Shown: positions 1-15,024, counted from the first letter of the stretch. The stretch is DNA of 57,990 nucleotides from Anaeromyces robustus (GCA_002104895.1 MCFG01000417.1:1-57990), one strand, 5' to 3'. Translations and numbers: made by a program. Notes: generated by a model from the letters alone, not told the origin.

Positions 1-57
1 AATTAATAAAAAAAAAAAAAAAAAAAATCGAATAAAATAGTTTTATAATTAAAAAAT

Positions 58-842
58 ATGTCAGAAGGAAAAATTAGTGTTCTTTTTGTTTGCTTAGGTA
101 ACATTTGCCGTTCACCAATGGCTGAAGCAGTATTCACCCATGAAGTTGCTAAACGTAATTTATCAAATAAATTTAATATTGATAGTTGCGGAACTTGTGG
201 TTTTCATGTAGGTGAAGATCCAGATTACCGTAGCAGTAAAACTTGCAAAAAACATAAAGTTCCAGTTAATCATACTGCAAGACAAGTATGGTTTAAAATA
301 TTATTTTAATTTATAATTATAATTTTATAAATTTTTTAGTTTTATTAAATTATTAATTTAATTCAAAATTTGAAATTTCATTTTTTAATTAATATGTAGA
401 TTTGTAGGGAAGATTTCAACAAATATAATTATATTCTTTGTATGGATGAAAGTAATTTAGCAGATTTACAGGAAATGGCACCAAAAAATGCTGTAAAGAA
501 AAGTATATATTTATACATTTATATATATTTTTAAGTAAAATTTCTATAAAAAAAATTTGATTATTAATAAAAATTTTAAAATTTAATAAAAAATATGTAT
601 ATAATAAAAGTTCAATTATTTGGTGAATATGATCCACAAGGAGAAAGAATAATTAGAGATCCATACTATTCAGGAATTGATGGTATATTATTATATAAGA
701 ATTTTTTTATTCGTTTTAAGTAATAATAATCATAATAATTAATAAAAAAATAAATATTTTTAAAAAATATATAGGTTTTGAACATAATTTTGCTCAAGTT
801 ACTCGTTGTTCTGAAGGATTATTATCTCATCTTGGTTTCTAA
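58..842 (+). CDS. Low-molecular-weight protein tyrosine phosphatase, 4 exons
   Basis: Cytosolic phosphatase that removes phosphate from phosphotyrosine proteins or small acyl/aryl phosphates. I join exons 58-285, 400-502, 611-682 and 775-842, all with GT..AG introns of 92-114 bp, giving 156 aa, the usual family length of about 157. Seen: the P-loop VCLGNICRS (CX5R, nucleophile Cys) near residue 12, the middle block ILCMDESNL, and the C-terminal DPYY loop with the general-acid Asp. The frame stays open across all three joins and ends with TAA at 840-842. An unspliced reading stops 8 codons into intron 1. The ATG follows an A-rich leader, common here. Family assignment is firm; the splice sites are inferred by eye. 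Confidence 0.93.
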
Positions 843-1209
843 AATAAAACTATACCAAAACTTTAATTATTTCATATGAAGAGAACTTTTCAAAGGGAAT
901 CAAAATTTATTATATATATTTATTAATTCACTTTAATAATAGTGTATGAATTTAAAAAAATAATAATAGTTTTTTATATATATTTTTATTTAGATAAAAA
1001 TTTACTGAAAAATATAATATAGAATGATTGCAAATAGAAATAAGAAAATAAAAAAAAATAAAAAATAAAAAATATTAAAAAATAAAAAATAAAAAATAAA
1101 AGTAAAAATAAAAAATAAAAGTAAAAAACTAAAAAATAAAGATAAAGATAAAAATAAAAATAAAAAGAAAAACGAAAAGAAAAACAAAAATAAAAATAAA
1201 AATAAAAAA

Positions 1210-1252
<43 letters not shown>

Positions 1253-1265
1253 ATGAATAAATGAA

Positions 1266-1320
<55 letters not shown>

Positions 1321-1337
1321 GTAAATAAATAAGTAAG

Positions 1338-1388
<51 letters not shown>

Positions 1389-2265
1389 GTAAATAAATAA
1401 GTAAGTAAATAAATAAATAAATAAATAAATAATAACTATTTAGATTTTCCTTTATTGTAATAAAAAAAAAAATTTTTTTTATATTCTTTACTTACAATAA
1501 TAAAAAAAATATTCTATTTTATAATTTTAAAAAATAAGTACCTTTATAATATATTTATTTTATATATATTTAAAAGATATTTTTTAAGTCAATAGTAGAT
1601 AGAATATTATTAGAAAGTAAACTTTTTTTTATTATTATTAATTAAAATAATAGAAAAGTTTTTATTATTATTGTAATTATTATTTATTCTTATATTTTTG
1701 TTTTGTGTTTTTTTTTTATGTGTTATTTCACATTTTTAATTATCAAAATTAAATTTTTATCTTTTTTTTTTTTTTAAAAATTTTAATCAATAAAATTTAA
1801 TTTGATAAGAGTAATTTCTTTAGATAATTTTTTTTAGATAATTCTTATGAATTAAATATATAAATTTGGTTTTAAAAAAATTTTTTTCTTGATTTAAATA
1901 TTATATATATATAATATATAAAAATTATAGTAAAAAAATTTTTTTTTTCTTATCACATTTAATAATTTCATTTTAAAATTTAAATTTAAATATTATGTAA
2001 AAATATTAGAAAAAATAATAATATTATATACTTTTAATTATGGTAAAATATACTTATGATTGAATTGAATTTTATTCTTTAAACGTATAATATTTAATAA
2101 TCATTATATTTATAGTTATATTAAAAAAAAAATAATAATATTATTATTATTCATTCAATATAAGCGCTATTGTAAAAAAAAAAAAAAAACTAATAATAAA
2201 ACATTATTAATTTTAAATAATTTAATAGTAATATATATTATAAATGTCCTGGAAATTATTACTAA
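843..2265. repeat. Intergenic: A-rich low complexity and (AAAT)n microsatellite
   Basis: About 1.4 kb between the tyrosine phosphatase and the next gene. Positions 1019-1200 are A-rich (AAAAATAAAA-like) and run into a tetranucleotide (AAAT)n tract at about 1200-1432, with scattered AAGT and GAAT variants showing it is partly degenerate. The remainder is AT-rich with poly(A)/poly(T) runs. I see no coding frame; the minus-strand open stretch at 1002-1187 is only the complement of the low-complexity tract. Confidence 0.85.
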
Positions 2266-4671
<2,406 letters not shown>

Positions 4672-4720
4672 TTTTATCATAATAGATTATTTATTAATTT
4701 TAGTAATAAAATAATATGTA

Positions 4721-4891
<171 letters not shown>

Positions 4892-7431
4892 AAATTATAT
4901 ATATTCAAATGATTTATATTTATTTATATATATTTTATTATTAAAGATAACATATAAAATCATATTTAACTAATTTAAGTATAATTTAAGTATATAGATT
5001 TATTATTAAGCAAAATATTTTAAATATTAATAAATTCATTTATAATTTTTTGAAAATGGATAAAAGTATAATTTTTTTAATTATAAATGTGAAATAGAAA
5101 AGAAAAATTCTTTTTATAAAATAACCAATGTTATTATAAATTTTATATTATTATTAATAATAATGACAATGATAATAACAATGATGATAGAGATAATATA
5201 ATGTGATTAATTCAATAATTATTTATTTTACTTTTTTGAGTAAAAAAAGTTTATAAAAGAAATAATAAACATTATTAGTAATAAATAAAATTTAAGTTCA
5301 AAGAAATATTTATATTGTATTTTTAATAATTGTAATTTCATAAGAAAATATATTATCTTCTATTAATAATTTAATAATTTATTTATAATTATTTTACTTT
5401 ATATTGATTAAGTTACAATAAATTTTAAATCAATTTATTGTTTTATAATTGAGTTTCTTAATAATTTCAATAATAATCATAAGAATAAGATTTTTATATT
5501 TTTAAATATTATTTATAAATGTTAAATAGTTATTAGTATATATTATTAAAAAAAAAATGCTTTTTAAACATTATTTCTAAATATTTTATATTATAGATAA
5601 GAAAAGAAAAAAAAAATAAAAAGTTAATTTATAATTAAATAATAAAATATAATTCATTAAATAAAACATAGTTTGTTATAAATTTTATTATTTTTATTTA
5701 ATAATTAAAATATACTAATCAATTTATAATTTATATACTACAAATAATAATATGATATATATGATATTAAGTATTTAAAAATATAACAAATCTTTCAATA
5801 GTGTCACATTTTTAGTTTTTACTATTTAAAAAGAAAGAAAATTAATAATCAATAAACTATATATAAATAAATAATTATTATATTTAATATAGTAAAATAA
5901 AAAATATATATTATATATAACAATTTATTAATGAAAGGTTTTGTCAACGTTAATAGAAAAAAAATATAAAAAACTTTAAATTCTAAATTAATACATATTT
6001 TAATTCCATTATAATTTATAATTGTACAGTTTAATAATTTAATCAATATTTTACTATTGATATAAAAACGGAAACAACGAAATTAATTTATTTTTGAAAA
6101 AGCTTAATAATATTATTTTTCTGTATTATTAAATCATCTTTTAAAATATAATAATAAAAAAATTATTATATGTATGATATATCTTTATTATATTATTAAT
6201 TATAGTAATATTACTATTACCATAATTAATTAATATTTTTGTTTTATAATAAATGAATAAATAATTATCATTATTAAACACTACCTTTACCTATTATTAA
6301 TTAATAATAAACTATAAAATAAATAATTCAACATTAAAAATATATATAAGATAATTTTTTATTGATTTTATCAAAAATCTTCGGTTAACAATTATATATA
6401 TTGTGTCTTTTTTTTTCATTTTAACTTCTATATATTTGTGTAATTATTAATGTTTTATTTAAACTAGTATCAAATAATATATATAAATATTATAGTTCTA
6501 TAATTTATATTTTAAGTTTTAAAATTATAAAAACATAATAAAATAATAATTTTTATAGTTAAATATTGAACTTTTTCTTTAAATTCTTTTGTAATAAAAG
6601 ATATGTAAAAAAAAAAGTATTGTTTTTATTATATAAAAATACTACATTATTAATTAGTATTTTTGCTTTATTGTTTTTTTTTTAAATAAAGTTATATTTA
6701 ATTATAAAATTTTAATTATTATTATAATTATTATTATAAAATTTAAATATATATCTTTTAAATTTATATTAAAAAAGGTTTTTAACATTAGAAAATTTTT
6801 GTATTACAAAAAAAACAAAAAAAAAAAATTTGTATTATATTGTATACCAATAGAAACAAAAAAGTCATCAACAGAAAGTTTTACAATATAGAAAATTATA
6901 TTAAGTTATAATATAAATTTAAATGTTATTTATATTTATATATTTTATAATATTAAAATTAAAAAGAATTATAAAGAAAGATTTAAATATTATTACGTTT
7001 TTTCATTCATATAAATATTTAATTATTTATGATTATTATTAAAAAATACTTATAAAAACTTTATTATTAAAATGGATTTTTTGATTAATATGAAATTTTA
7101 TATGGATTAAAATAATTTGAAATTTATTTTTAAAAAATATAATACTTGCCGCAATTTTATTTTAAAAATAAATTTTTTATTGAATTTAATTTTTTTATCA
7201 TGTTTAATCAGTGACAAGAAAAATTATAAGAATTTTATTTTATTTTATTTTATTTTATTTTATAATTTTTTTTCTCTAAATTCATTAACATAAAAGGCCA
7301 TTTTTTTTCCTTTTTTTTTTTCATTTATTCAAACATAAAAAAATTGTAAAAAAAAATAATTATTAATATATTAACTAAATAATTAAATTATTAAATAAAT
7401 AAGAAAGTAAGGAGAAAAAAAAAATTAAAAA
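4892..7431. other. AT-rich intergenic region, no gene seen
   Basis: About 2.5 kb of extremely AT-rich sequence between the poly-Asn gene and the GH114 gene. Open frames are short and of poor coding quality. The last 200 bp contain a (TTTTA)n stretch at about 7237-7262, C/T-rich patches near 7300-7325 and an A-rich leader before the ATG at 7432, which together are the likely promoter/5' UTR region. No TATA box can be picked out in such a background. Confidence 0.7.
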
Positions 7432-8823
7432 ATGAAAATATTATTTTTTCCTATTACAATTTTGGTTTCATTAATATTTGCTTCTAATGTTCAAGCAAGA
7501 TGGAAGCCAACCCAAGGAATGACTTGGAACTATATTTTAGGTGTAAATCCAAAAGATTTTGATTTAGAAAGTGAAACAGCACAAGTTCTTGGTATTGGTT
7601 ATACTAATACTGCTGAAACTGTTAAAAAATATCATAACGCTGGTAAAAAGGTAATTTGTTATTTGTCTGTAGGTACTATTGCTGATTATGATCCAGATAG
7701 AAAAGATTATGAAGCAGTTACAGGTTTAGTTAAAACTCGTTATGAACAATGGCCATCTGAAAGATGGGTTGATTTCCGTAAAGAAGGTATTAAACCATTA
7801 ATTATTAAACGTATGAAAACTGCTGTAAGTATTGGATGTGATGGTATTGAACCAGATAATTTAGGTGGTTATTCTCATAATGAAGTTAAAAGTTGGTCAA
7901 ATCCAATTACTAAAGAAGATACAATTGAATATGCTAAATGGTTAAGTAAGACTGCTCATGACTTAAATATTGCTATTGGTTTAAAGAATGTTTTAGGTAT
8001 TATTGAATCTGTTGGTAGTTATTTTGATTTTGCTATTAATGAAAGTTGTACTGTATGGAATGAATGTCATCGTTACAAGAACTTTATGAGTACAGGTAAA
8101 GCTGTTTTTGGTGTAACCTATGGTGATGTTTCTTCTTGGAAATCTAGTTTATGTAAGAACTTGGAAGGTGTTCCAATTAGTATGATTGTTAAAAAAAGTG
8201 TTAATTTATATCAAGAAAGAACTATTTTCGATGTAGGTTATTACTGTGGAACAAAAACAACAACTAAAAAAACTACAACAACAAAAACAACAAAAACAAC
8301 AAAAACAACAAAAACAAAAACTTCTTCATCAACATCACTCCCAAGTAGTTATGTTTCCTTCAAATTTAAGGGAATATTAGATTATACTACTAATTACTAT
8401 TTAGGTGTTCAAGAATTAAAAGAATATGCAGCCTTTAACATTTATGATTTAAATGGTGGTCAAAGTTATAAATATCGTACATGGCATTTAACTTCAGAAT
8501 CAAGCCCTTCATTTATGTATTTATCCACTGGTGAATTTGGTGCTGTAGGAAAACCATCTCAATATTGTTTAGATTTAGGTACTTATAAGAATTCTGAAGG
8601 ATATAATTATCTCAGTATTGTTAATTGTTCTAAAGCTAAATACAAATTTAAATATGGTAGCTCTTATTCTAAAACTATAGATGTTTACACTAAGGATGGT
8701 AATCATTATACTGATAGTAGCGGTAACAAATTATGTCTTTATTATTCAATGACTCCACGTATTTCTAAATGTAAAAGCCCAGACAGTAAACAGAATATGG
8801 GTTGGTCTAAATATAAAATGTAA
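7432..8823 (+). CDS. Secreted GH114-type glycosidase (endo-alpha-1,4-polygalactosaminidase family)
   Basis: Predicted 463-aa secreted enzyme. Residues 1-22 are a signal peptide (hydrophobic core then VQA-R). Residues 23-272 match the GH114 TIM barrel: YLSVG at 78-81, WVDFR at 112-116, the acidic strand CDGIEPDN at 136-143, GLKN at 183-186 and NESC at 203-206. Family members hydrolyse alpha-1,4-galactosaminogalactan-type polymers. A Thr/Lys linker (275-300) leads to a C-terminal domain (305-463) with Cys-bearing blocks (QYCLDLG, NKLCLYY) that could be a ricin-like beta-trefoil, but I do not recognise it firmly. There is no dockerin, so it is probably free rather than cellulosome-bound. Single exon, unlike the spliced genes, which fits acquisition from bacteria but does not prove it. 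Confidence 0.88.
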   Translation: MKILFFPITILVSLIFASNVQARWKPTQGMTWNYILGVNPKDFDLESETAQVLGIGYTNTAETVKKYHNAGKKVICYLSVGTIADYDPDRKDYEAVTGLVKTRYEQWPSERWVDFRKEGIKPLIIKRMKTAVSIGCDGIEPDNLGGYSHNEVKSWSNPITKEDTIEYAKWLSKTAHDLNIAIGLKNVLGIIESVGSYFDFAINESCTVWNECHRYKNFMSTGKAVFGVTYGDVSSWKSSLCKNLEGVPISMIVKKSVNLYQERTIFDVGYYCGTKTTTKKTTTTKTTKTTKTTKTKTSSSTSLPSSYVSFKFKGILDYTTNYYLGVQELKEYAAFNIYDLNGGQSYKYRTWHLTSESSPSFMYLSTGEFGAVGKPSQYCLDLGTYKNSEGYNYLSIVNCSKAKYKFKYGSSYSKTIDVYTKDGNHYTDSSGNKLCLYYSMTPRISKCKSPDSKQNMGWSKYKM

Positions 8824-9447
8824 TCATATTTTTATTGATATTATATTATATACAATAATGACGCCTTTTTTTTTTTTTCTAAGAAAAATCCACTTTTCAA
8901 AAATTCCATTATTAATTATTCCACAGTTTTGAAAAAAAGATCTTTTATTTTTTTAAAAGATTTAAATTTTTGTTTAATAATAGAAAAAATTATTTTTTCT
9001 ATTATATTTTAAATATATAAATATTATTTTATTTTTTTTTTTATATTATATAATAGTATTATTTGTATATAAATTTTTGAAAATTATTTATATATAAAAG
9101 CAAAAAAAAAAAAAAAAGAAATAACAAAAATATACATAAATTGTATTTTTGTAATATAAATAATATAGATAATAGTAGTTATTTCATTAATCTAATTGTT
9201 TTCTTTTAATATTAAAAGAAAAAAAAATTTTGGAGAAATCAAATATATAAAATATTTGAATATAAAATATATAAAATGTATAATAAAATGCTATAAATAA
9301 AATGCTATATAAAAATTAATAAAAAAAATATAATTAGAAAGAATATATATTAAGTTTATTATTATTTATCTTAATAATATTTTTTTCAATATTTAAAAAT
9401 AATATATATTTATAAAAGTAAATAGTTATAAATTTGTTATATTCGTT
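8824..9447. other. 3' flank of GH114 gene, no gene seen
   Basis: AT-rich sequence with poly(T) and poly(A) runs and a few imperfect local repeats of the type AAAATGCTATAAAT near 9270-9310. It ends with the 11-bp TTATATTCGTT at 9437-9447, which is the upstream target-site duplication of the SINE that follows. Confidence 0.75.
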
Positions 9448-9963
9448 TTTGTCAAACCAGTTTTTATCCTGGTTGTTAAGGCGTTGTCTTAGCATACATA
9501 AGGTCTCTGGTTCGACCCCGCGGGTCTGATGTTTCCTCTATGTGGGTTTTTCATCAGGACTTGTTCGACCGTCAGGTTAAGTATTGTCCTTCCTTAATTA
9601 TACCAAACTTCTTAATTTAATAATTTATTGTACTGCCTGACACTTATAGTCTTTAATATTGTTTCTTTGAGAAAATCCAACCTGTACCAATCAATAACGT
9701 AGAATAACCAAGTGAATTAGAATCACGTGACCATTGGGCTTTTCATCAGCCTTGTTTGAGGTTTGTCGGGCACCGAGAATGTGTGGCTTGCGGATATAAA
9801 TTCAGCAATTATTGTACATGATTGGGAAAGCCGAAGCTGACTTTCAGTATGGCAGTCCATGAGGGACACACTACCACCTAATTATTAGGGAGTGGGCTTA
9901 CTGCTTCACATTAGGGAAGGTCAAAGAAGCATACCCCGGTCATAGCAAAAAAAAAAAAAAAAA
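9448..9963 (+). mobile_element. tRNA-derived SINE with poly(A) tail and 11-bp target duplications
   Basis: A 516-bp island clearly richer in GC than its surroundings. The 5' part has RNA polymerase III internal promoter elements as in tRNA-Leu/Ser: an A-box-like TGGTTGTTAAGGC at 9470-9482 and a near-perfect B box GGTTCGACCCC at 9509-9519, about 27 bp apart. A non-coding body follows with an internal partial repeat (GGGTTTTTCATCAGG near 9544, GGGCTTTTCATCAGC near 9736), and the element ends in a 17-A tail (9947-9963). TTATATTCGTT occurs immediately before (9437-9447) and immediately after (9964-9974) the element: a perfect target-site duplication. This is the signature of LINE-dependent retrotransposition. 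Family name unknown; the intact duplication implies a fairly recent insertion. Confidence 0.9.
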
Positions 9964-9974
9964 TTATATTCGTT

Positions 9975-10821
9975 ATTATATAATATTTTGATAGAACAGT
10001 TTTACATGATAATAATAATACTAATAATTATTATTATTATTATTATTATAATAATGATGATGATTATAATAATAATAATAATAATAATAATAATGTTTTT
10101 TTTTTTTTTAAACTAAAGAGAATACAATTCCATGTTAATAATAATAATAATAATAATTTAATGAAATTAAAGTTTCTTAATAATAAAATTTATTTAAAAA
10201 AATATATTAAAAAAATAAAATTGCATATATAAATAAATAAAAAATAACAGTTTTTAAATTAACAAATAATTTTTATATAATTATTATTTTTATATTTTAT
10301 ATTTTTTATTCCTTATTCTTTATTTTTTATATTTAATATTTTATTTTTTTATATTTATTTTTTTTATATTTATTATTTTTTATTTTTTTTAATTCTATTC
10401 ATTTATTTATTTTTTAATTTTTTTATTTTTTATATTTTAAATTTTTGTTTTCTTTTATTTATATGAAAACGTGTGATTTTTTTTTTTTTTTTTTAAACTT
10501 GAATTACGATAATTTAATTTTGAAAAACGAGTTTTTATATAAATATTCGTTATACACTTTTTTGTTAATATATATAATATATATATATAATTTAAATAAC
10601 CTTTTAACTAAGTTGTTTAATTTATATATTATACATTTTTTTTTATAATTTTTTTTTATTCTATTATATATTTCTTTCTATTTTCTAATAGTATTTTTTT
10701 TTTTTAATTTTACATATGTATATGTCGAAGTATACAAGATATTTCTAATTTTTTTATTTTCTATATTAAAAAAAATATTATTAAAATAAGAAATATTCTA
10801 TAGAAATTTACAATAATTAAT
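9975..10821. other. Intergenic: (AAT)n/(TTA)n patches, no gene seen
   Basis: Between the SINE and the 3' end of the minus-strand esterase gene. It holds short trinucleotide tracts near 10010-10095 and 10136-10155, and a T-rich, C-poor stretch at 10260-10450. The 67-aa open frame at 10445-10648 is hydrophobic low-complexity reading and is not supported as a gene. Confidence 0.7.
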
Positions 10822-12441
10822 CTAGAATTGACTGAAGAATTCCCAAGTAGCTTCTGGAACCCATGATTTGTTGGAACCTGGGTCCTTGTGATCCCAAATG
10901 TGACCACCAGATTGAGTACACCAACGAACTGGGAAACGTTGATCAACAGTCTTGTAATCGTAACATTTGTGTGGAGAATTACGTGGAGCTTCTTCACATC
11001 TTTCGTTAACAGCCTTACCACCTTCAGAATTGTTCTTTAAGATAATATCACGGGCATTACGTCCCATTTCTGGAGTACAAAGTCCATCATCTAAACCAAG
11101 AACACCCATCCAGGCAATTGGTTCACCAGTATTCTTTGGAAGCCAGATGTTACGTTCAGCAGTTTCATAAACGGCTACACCACGAAGAACCTTTTGGTGA
11201 TTCCATGAAAGTCCATTACTGAACATAGAACCGTAACTGAAACCAGTAGAGAAGACACGAGAAACATCAATACAAAGATCATTAGTTAATTTTTCAAGAA
11301 GTTCATCAAATAATGTATAATCACCTTGACCCCATGGAGCTTGGTTACCGTTACCTTCTGGAGCAACAAAAATAGTAGTCTTACCAGTATCTAATGGTTT
11401 TAAACCGTAGTATCCTTCTTGTTGGACACCACCAGCCCAACCACCCATACAGTGCATACCGAAAATTAAACGATATGGGTTTTTGTTATCATAGTTGTCT
11501 GGAATATCAATACGAACAGTACGTCTACCACCGGACCAGTTAAATTCAAATGAACCAGTCTTTGGAAGACTTAAACCTTTACCACAACCCTTAGATGGAA
11601 CTGGCTTGTTCTTAAGACCATATCCGAAACTATAAGTTTCTTCATTATTGTTATCATTTTGTTTTGGTTCTTCTTCTTGTGGTTTATCCTTAATTTCACA
11701 CCAGTTATCATTTTCAATACCCCATTTAACATTATTTTCGGTATAAATGACACTAGTAGTTGATTGACAACATGGATAACCTTGAGCACAACATTTTGGA
11801 TTATCAATAATACCACACCAATCATCATTTTCGTAACCCCAATCACCACTTTCATCTTTGAATTGACTGATTTGGCAAGTTTGACAACATGGATAACCTA
11901 ATTCTTCAGTCCAACAACCACCAGAAGTTGAAGAACCAGAAGCTTTTTCGAAAATCCAACTTTGATTTCCTTTGCTACCATTGGTCCATTGTAAAACATT
12001 AGTACCGTCTGAATTACGACCTCCTTCAATATCAAGAGCTTTATCACCATTACTGACTCTAGTACCAATAGTGTAAACATCATCAGTGTATGTAGTTAAA
12101 ATAACGAATTGTTGAGCTTCACCACCATAGGCTTCATAAATTTGTACATTAGTTCCATCTTTGTTTTCTCCATTGGCAATATCAATGTTGAATTCACCAA
12201 GGGCTGAAGTTAAAGTAACATAACCATTACCAACATTAGTAAGTTTCCATTTTTGACCATCAGATTGTCTGCCTGTACCGATTTCAATATTGGCAACATT
12301 TTTACCATTTTCGTTAGCAACTTGAAGGTATTTACCAGAACTTGGATTTTTTATAAAATACCATCCATCACTAAGATTAGCTACACCAGCACTAACAAGT
12401 GTTGTAGCTAAAGATAATAAAGTAAAGAAAACAGTCTTCAT
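10822..12441 (-). CDS. Cellulosomal CE1 esterase (feruloyl-esterase-like) with ricin-B lectin and two dockerins
   Basis: 539-aa secreted enzyme, likely de-esterifying ferulate or related groups on hemicellulose. Order: signal peptide 1-18; ricin-B-type beta-trefoil (CBM13-like) about 20-167 with QSDGQKW and NSDGTNVLQW blocks; two fungal dockerins (CBM10 type) about 175-210 and 216-250, each with GYPCCQ, W-G-x-E-N-D and DWC or NWC signatures; a charged linker 251-270; and a CE1 alpha/beta-hydrolase 275-539. The catalytic nucleophile is Ser402 in GFSYG; Asp451/452 and His514 (SGGH) are the likely partners. The dockerins bind cohesin-like partners on the fungal scaffold, tying the enzyme to the cellulosome. 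Single exon. Codon use is GC-richer than nearby genes, suggesting high expression. Domain calls are strong; ferulate specificity is inference. Confidence 0.92.
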   Translation of the reverse strand: MKTVFFTLLSLATTLVSAGVANLSDGWYFIKNPSSGKYLQVANENGKNVANIEIGTGRQSDGQKWKLTNVGNGYVTLTSALGEFNIDIANGENKDGTNVQIYEAYGGEAQQFVILTTYTDDVYTIGTRVSNGDKALDIEGGRNSDGTNVLQWTNGSKGNQSWIFEKASGSSTSGGCWTEELGYPCCQTCQISQFKDESGDWGYENDDWCGIIDNPKCCAQGYPCCQSTTSVIYTENNVKWGIENDNWCEIKDKPQEEEPKQNDNNNEETYSFGYGLKNKPVPSKGCGKGLSLPKTGSFEFNWSGGRRTVRIDIPDNYDNKNPYRLIFGMHCMGGWAGGVQQEGYYGLKPLDTGKTTIFVAPEGNGNQAPWGQGDYTLFDELLEKLTNDLCIDVSRVFSTGFSYGSMFSNGLSWNHQKVLRGVAVYETAERNIWLPKNTGEPIAWMGVLGLDDGLCTPEMGRNARDIILKNNSEGGKAVNERCEEAPRNSPHKCYDYKTVDQRFPVRWCTQSGGHIWDHKDPGSNKSWVPEATWEFFSQF

Positions 12442-15024
12442 TTTGTAAATTTTTTTATATTTTTTTTTTTATTTTTATTTTTTTTATTTTTATTTTTTTA
12501 TTATTAATTTTTTTATCTATATTTTTTGTTGTTAATATATTATATCTAAAAAATGAACTATAAGTTTATTTTTTTTTAATATACTATCTTTCTTTATTCA
12601 ATAAATCAATTATTGATATAAAGCAACAAATAAAAAAGTAAAAAAAAATCTATTTTATCAAAAAAATAGGAAATTTTTTTTGATAATGAAAAAAAAAAAA
12701 AAAATAAAGAAAAATTTGGGATATTTATATATACTTTTTTTTTTTTTTTTGGTTTAAAAAATATTATTATTTTAACTTTAAAATAATAATTTATTTTAAT
12801 ATTATTATGATATAAAAATTTATATTTATATATATTTAAAACTTTTTATATCAATTTCACATATTTTTTCTAAAAATTATAATAATTAAAGTTTAACCTT
12901 GGATAAAAAAATTTTTGTGATAAACTTTAAATAATATTATTTTAAATTTTTAATTAACCTTTAATTAATTTTTAATTAAAAAATTTCCCTTAAATTAAGT
13001 TATTTATTTATAAACTAAATATCTTTTCAATTTTCTGTGTGATTTATTAGCATTATATATATTGTTGTATTGTTGTATTTATTATTATCTTCATCAAATT
13101 ATTAATATCTTAATAACTTTTTTTTTTATAATATTTAATATATTTAATATTAAATTTATATGAGTAATATAATGAACCAATGATTCAATCATTTTTTACA
13201 TTAAATGGATGATCTTTGGGCATATACATTTATTATTTTTATTCCTTTTAAATATTATTTTATTCATTTAATTTATCATATTCCTATGTAAAAAAAATAA
13301 TTAAATTAAATATTTAATAAATAATCAATAATGAATATAATTAAATATACCAAAAAATTATTTTTTTTATTATATGAAATCAAAAAAATAAATATAGAAA
13401 AGACGTATGATAATCCAAAAGTAATGAAAAACATAAAGTCAATTATATATTATATATATACTAAGATTGAAAAATTGAAAAATAGAAAGAGAAATATTAT
13501 CATTTTTTTTATATAAAATAAGAAAAAGAAAAAAAAAAAACAACTTTTTAGGTATCATATTTAATATAATTAAATAAATATACCATGTTTTTTTTTTATG
13601 TTTTAATAAATAACATTTTGGAATAATAATTAATAAATATTCATTTATACCTTAATATATATAATTTATATAAATTAATGCTATTGTTTACAAATATTAA
13701 TTATCATTATCATTTTTCAATAAAAATGTTACCCATATTAATAATATAATAATAATTAATTCTATTATATTAATAATATATTGTGTAATCAAATGATCCC
13801 AAAAACTTTAATGATAAAATTAGTAAAAAAATTAATTTAAATATTTTTTCCATATTATTTTTATTTCAAATATTGTAGATCAATTATAAACTTTATCAAT
13901 TAATAAATAATCTATATTTAACATGATGTTGAAAAATTATTTATAGTAATGAAGTTTAAACAATATTAATTATATACATAAAATTTATAATATAACTATT
14001 GTTACACAACATTTATATATTATGTTTAATTATTTTTATAATTTAAAATAATAATTTATAAAATATTGTAATATGTCCTGCTGTTAATAAATCTAACTAC
14101 TTTTATAATATAAAATACATATAATAAAGGAGATATTATCTATATTTTCTATTGTACTTTACACACACAAATTAATTATATATAAGGTTTAATAAAATTT
14201 ATGATATTTTAATTCATAAAGTTTAAAAATTACTTAAATAATAGGAAATAAGAACTATTTTTTTTTGTTTATATTACTAAGTAGAAATAAAATATCCAAA
14301 TATTAATGTTGTTTTTTTATAATGATTTACATCATTGTAATTTTTTATCCATTTCAAAATGAAATTGATTATTTACATTTAATATAAATTGACGATGATA
14401 TAATAATATATCATCTCATGTTATACAAATAACAAATGATGTAAAAAAATGTTCATGTATTGTAGTAATAAAATATTTAAAATTTGACTAATTGTAATAT
14501 TTAATATTTAATGATTTGTATTTAATTCTTTATTTTATTTTATTTTTGTTTTTTATTTAATTTATTATTTTATTTATTAATGAATTGTATATATATATAT
14601 ATAAATATAAATATATAATTATTAATTATTAAAATTAATAAATAGATGATTATAATGAATAAATATATATTAATATATGAATAATAAAATAAAATATATA
14701 ATTTCTGTTTTTTTTTGTTTTGCTTTTTTTTGTTTTTTTAATATTAATTTTTGGAAAATTAAAATAATAAAATTATAAATAATAAAACATATTAAAAATT
14801 GAAAAATAAATAAAATTATAATATAGAAATATTTCCTTTAGTATTTAAACACCATTGAATGAACTTATTACTACTGTAAAACCGATAATAAATCTATTGA
14901 TATTTTTTATTGCTTTATTTTATTTTATTTTATTAAATATAATTTTAATCAATATAATGTAGATATTTTAATCTATTATTTTCAACTGTTACATATATAT
15001 ATTTTAAAATTAGAATTTTTGATA

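Noticed and set aside
9448-9530. Functional tRNA-Leu/Ser gene at the SINE head
   Set aside because: The A and B boxes resemble a tRNA, but acceptor and anticodon stems do not pair convincingly and the unit continues into a non-tRNA body with poly(A) and target duplications, so it is a SINE.
9900-9963. Shared 3' tail between the SINE and the LINE family of this window
   Set aside because: By eye only a few bases before the poly(A) are alike; not enough to claim the LINE as its specific partner.
10967-12083. Several 60-95-aa frames on both strands inside the esterase gene
   Set aside because: Shadows of the strongly coding CE1 frame, with no start context or domains.
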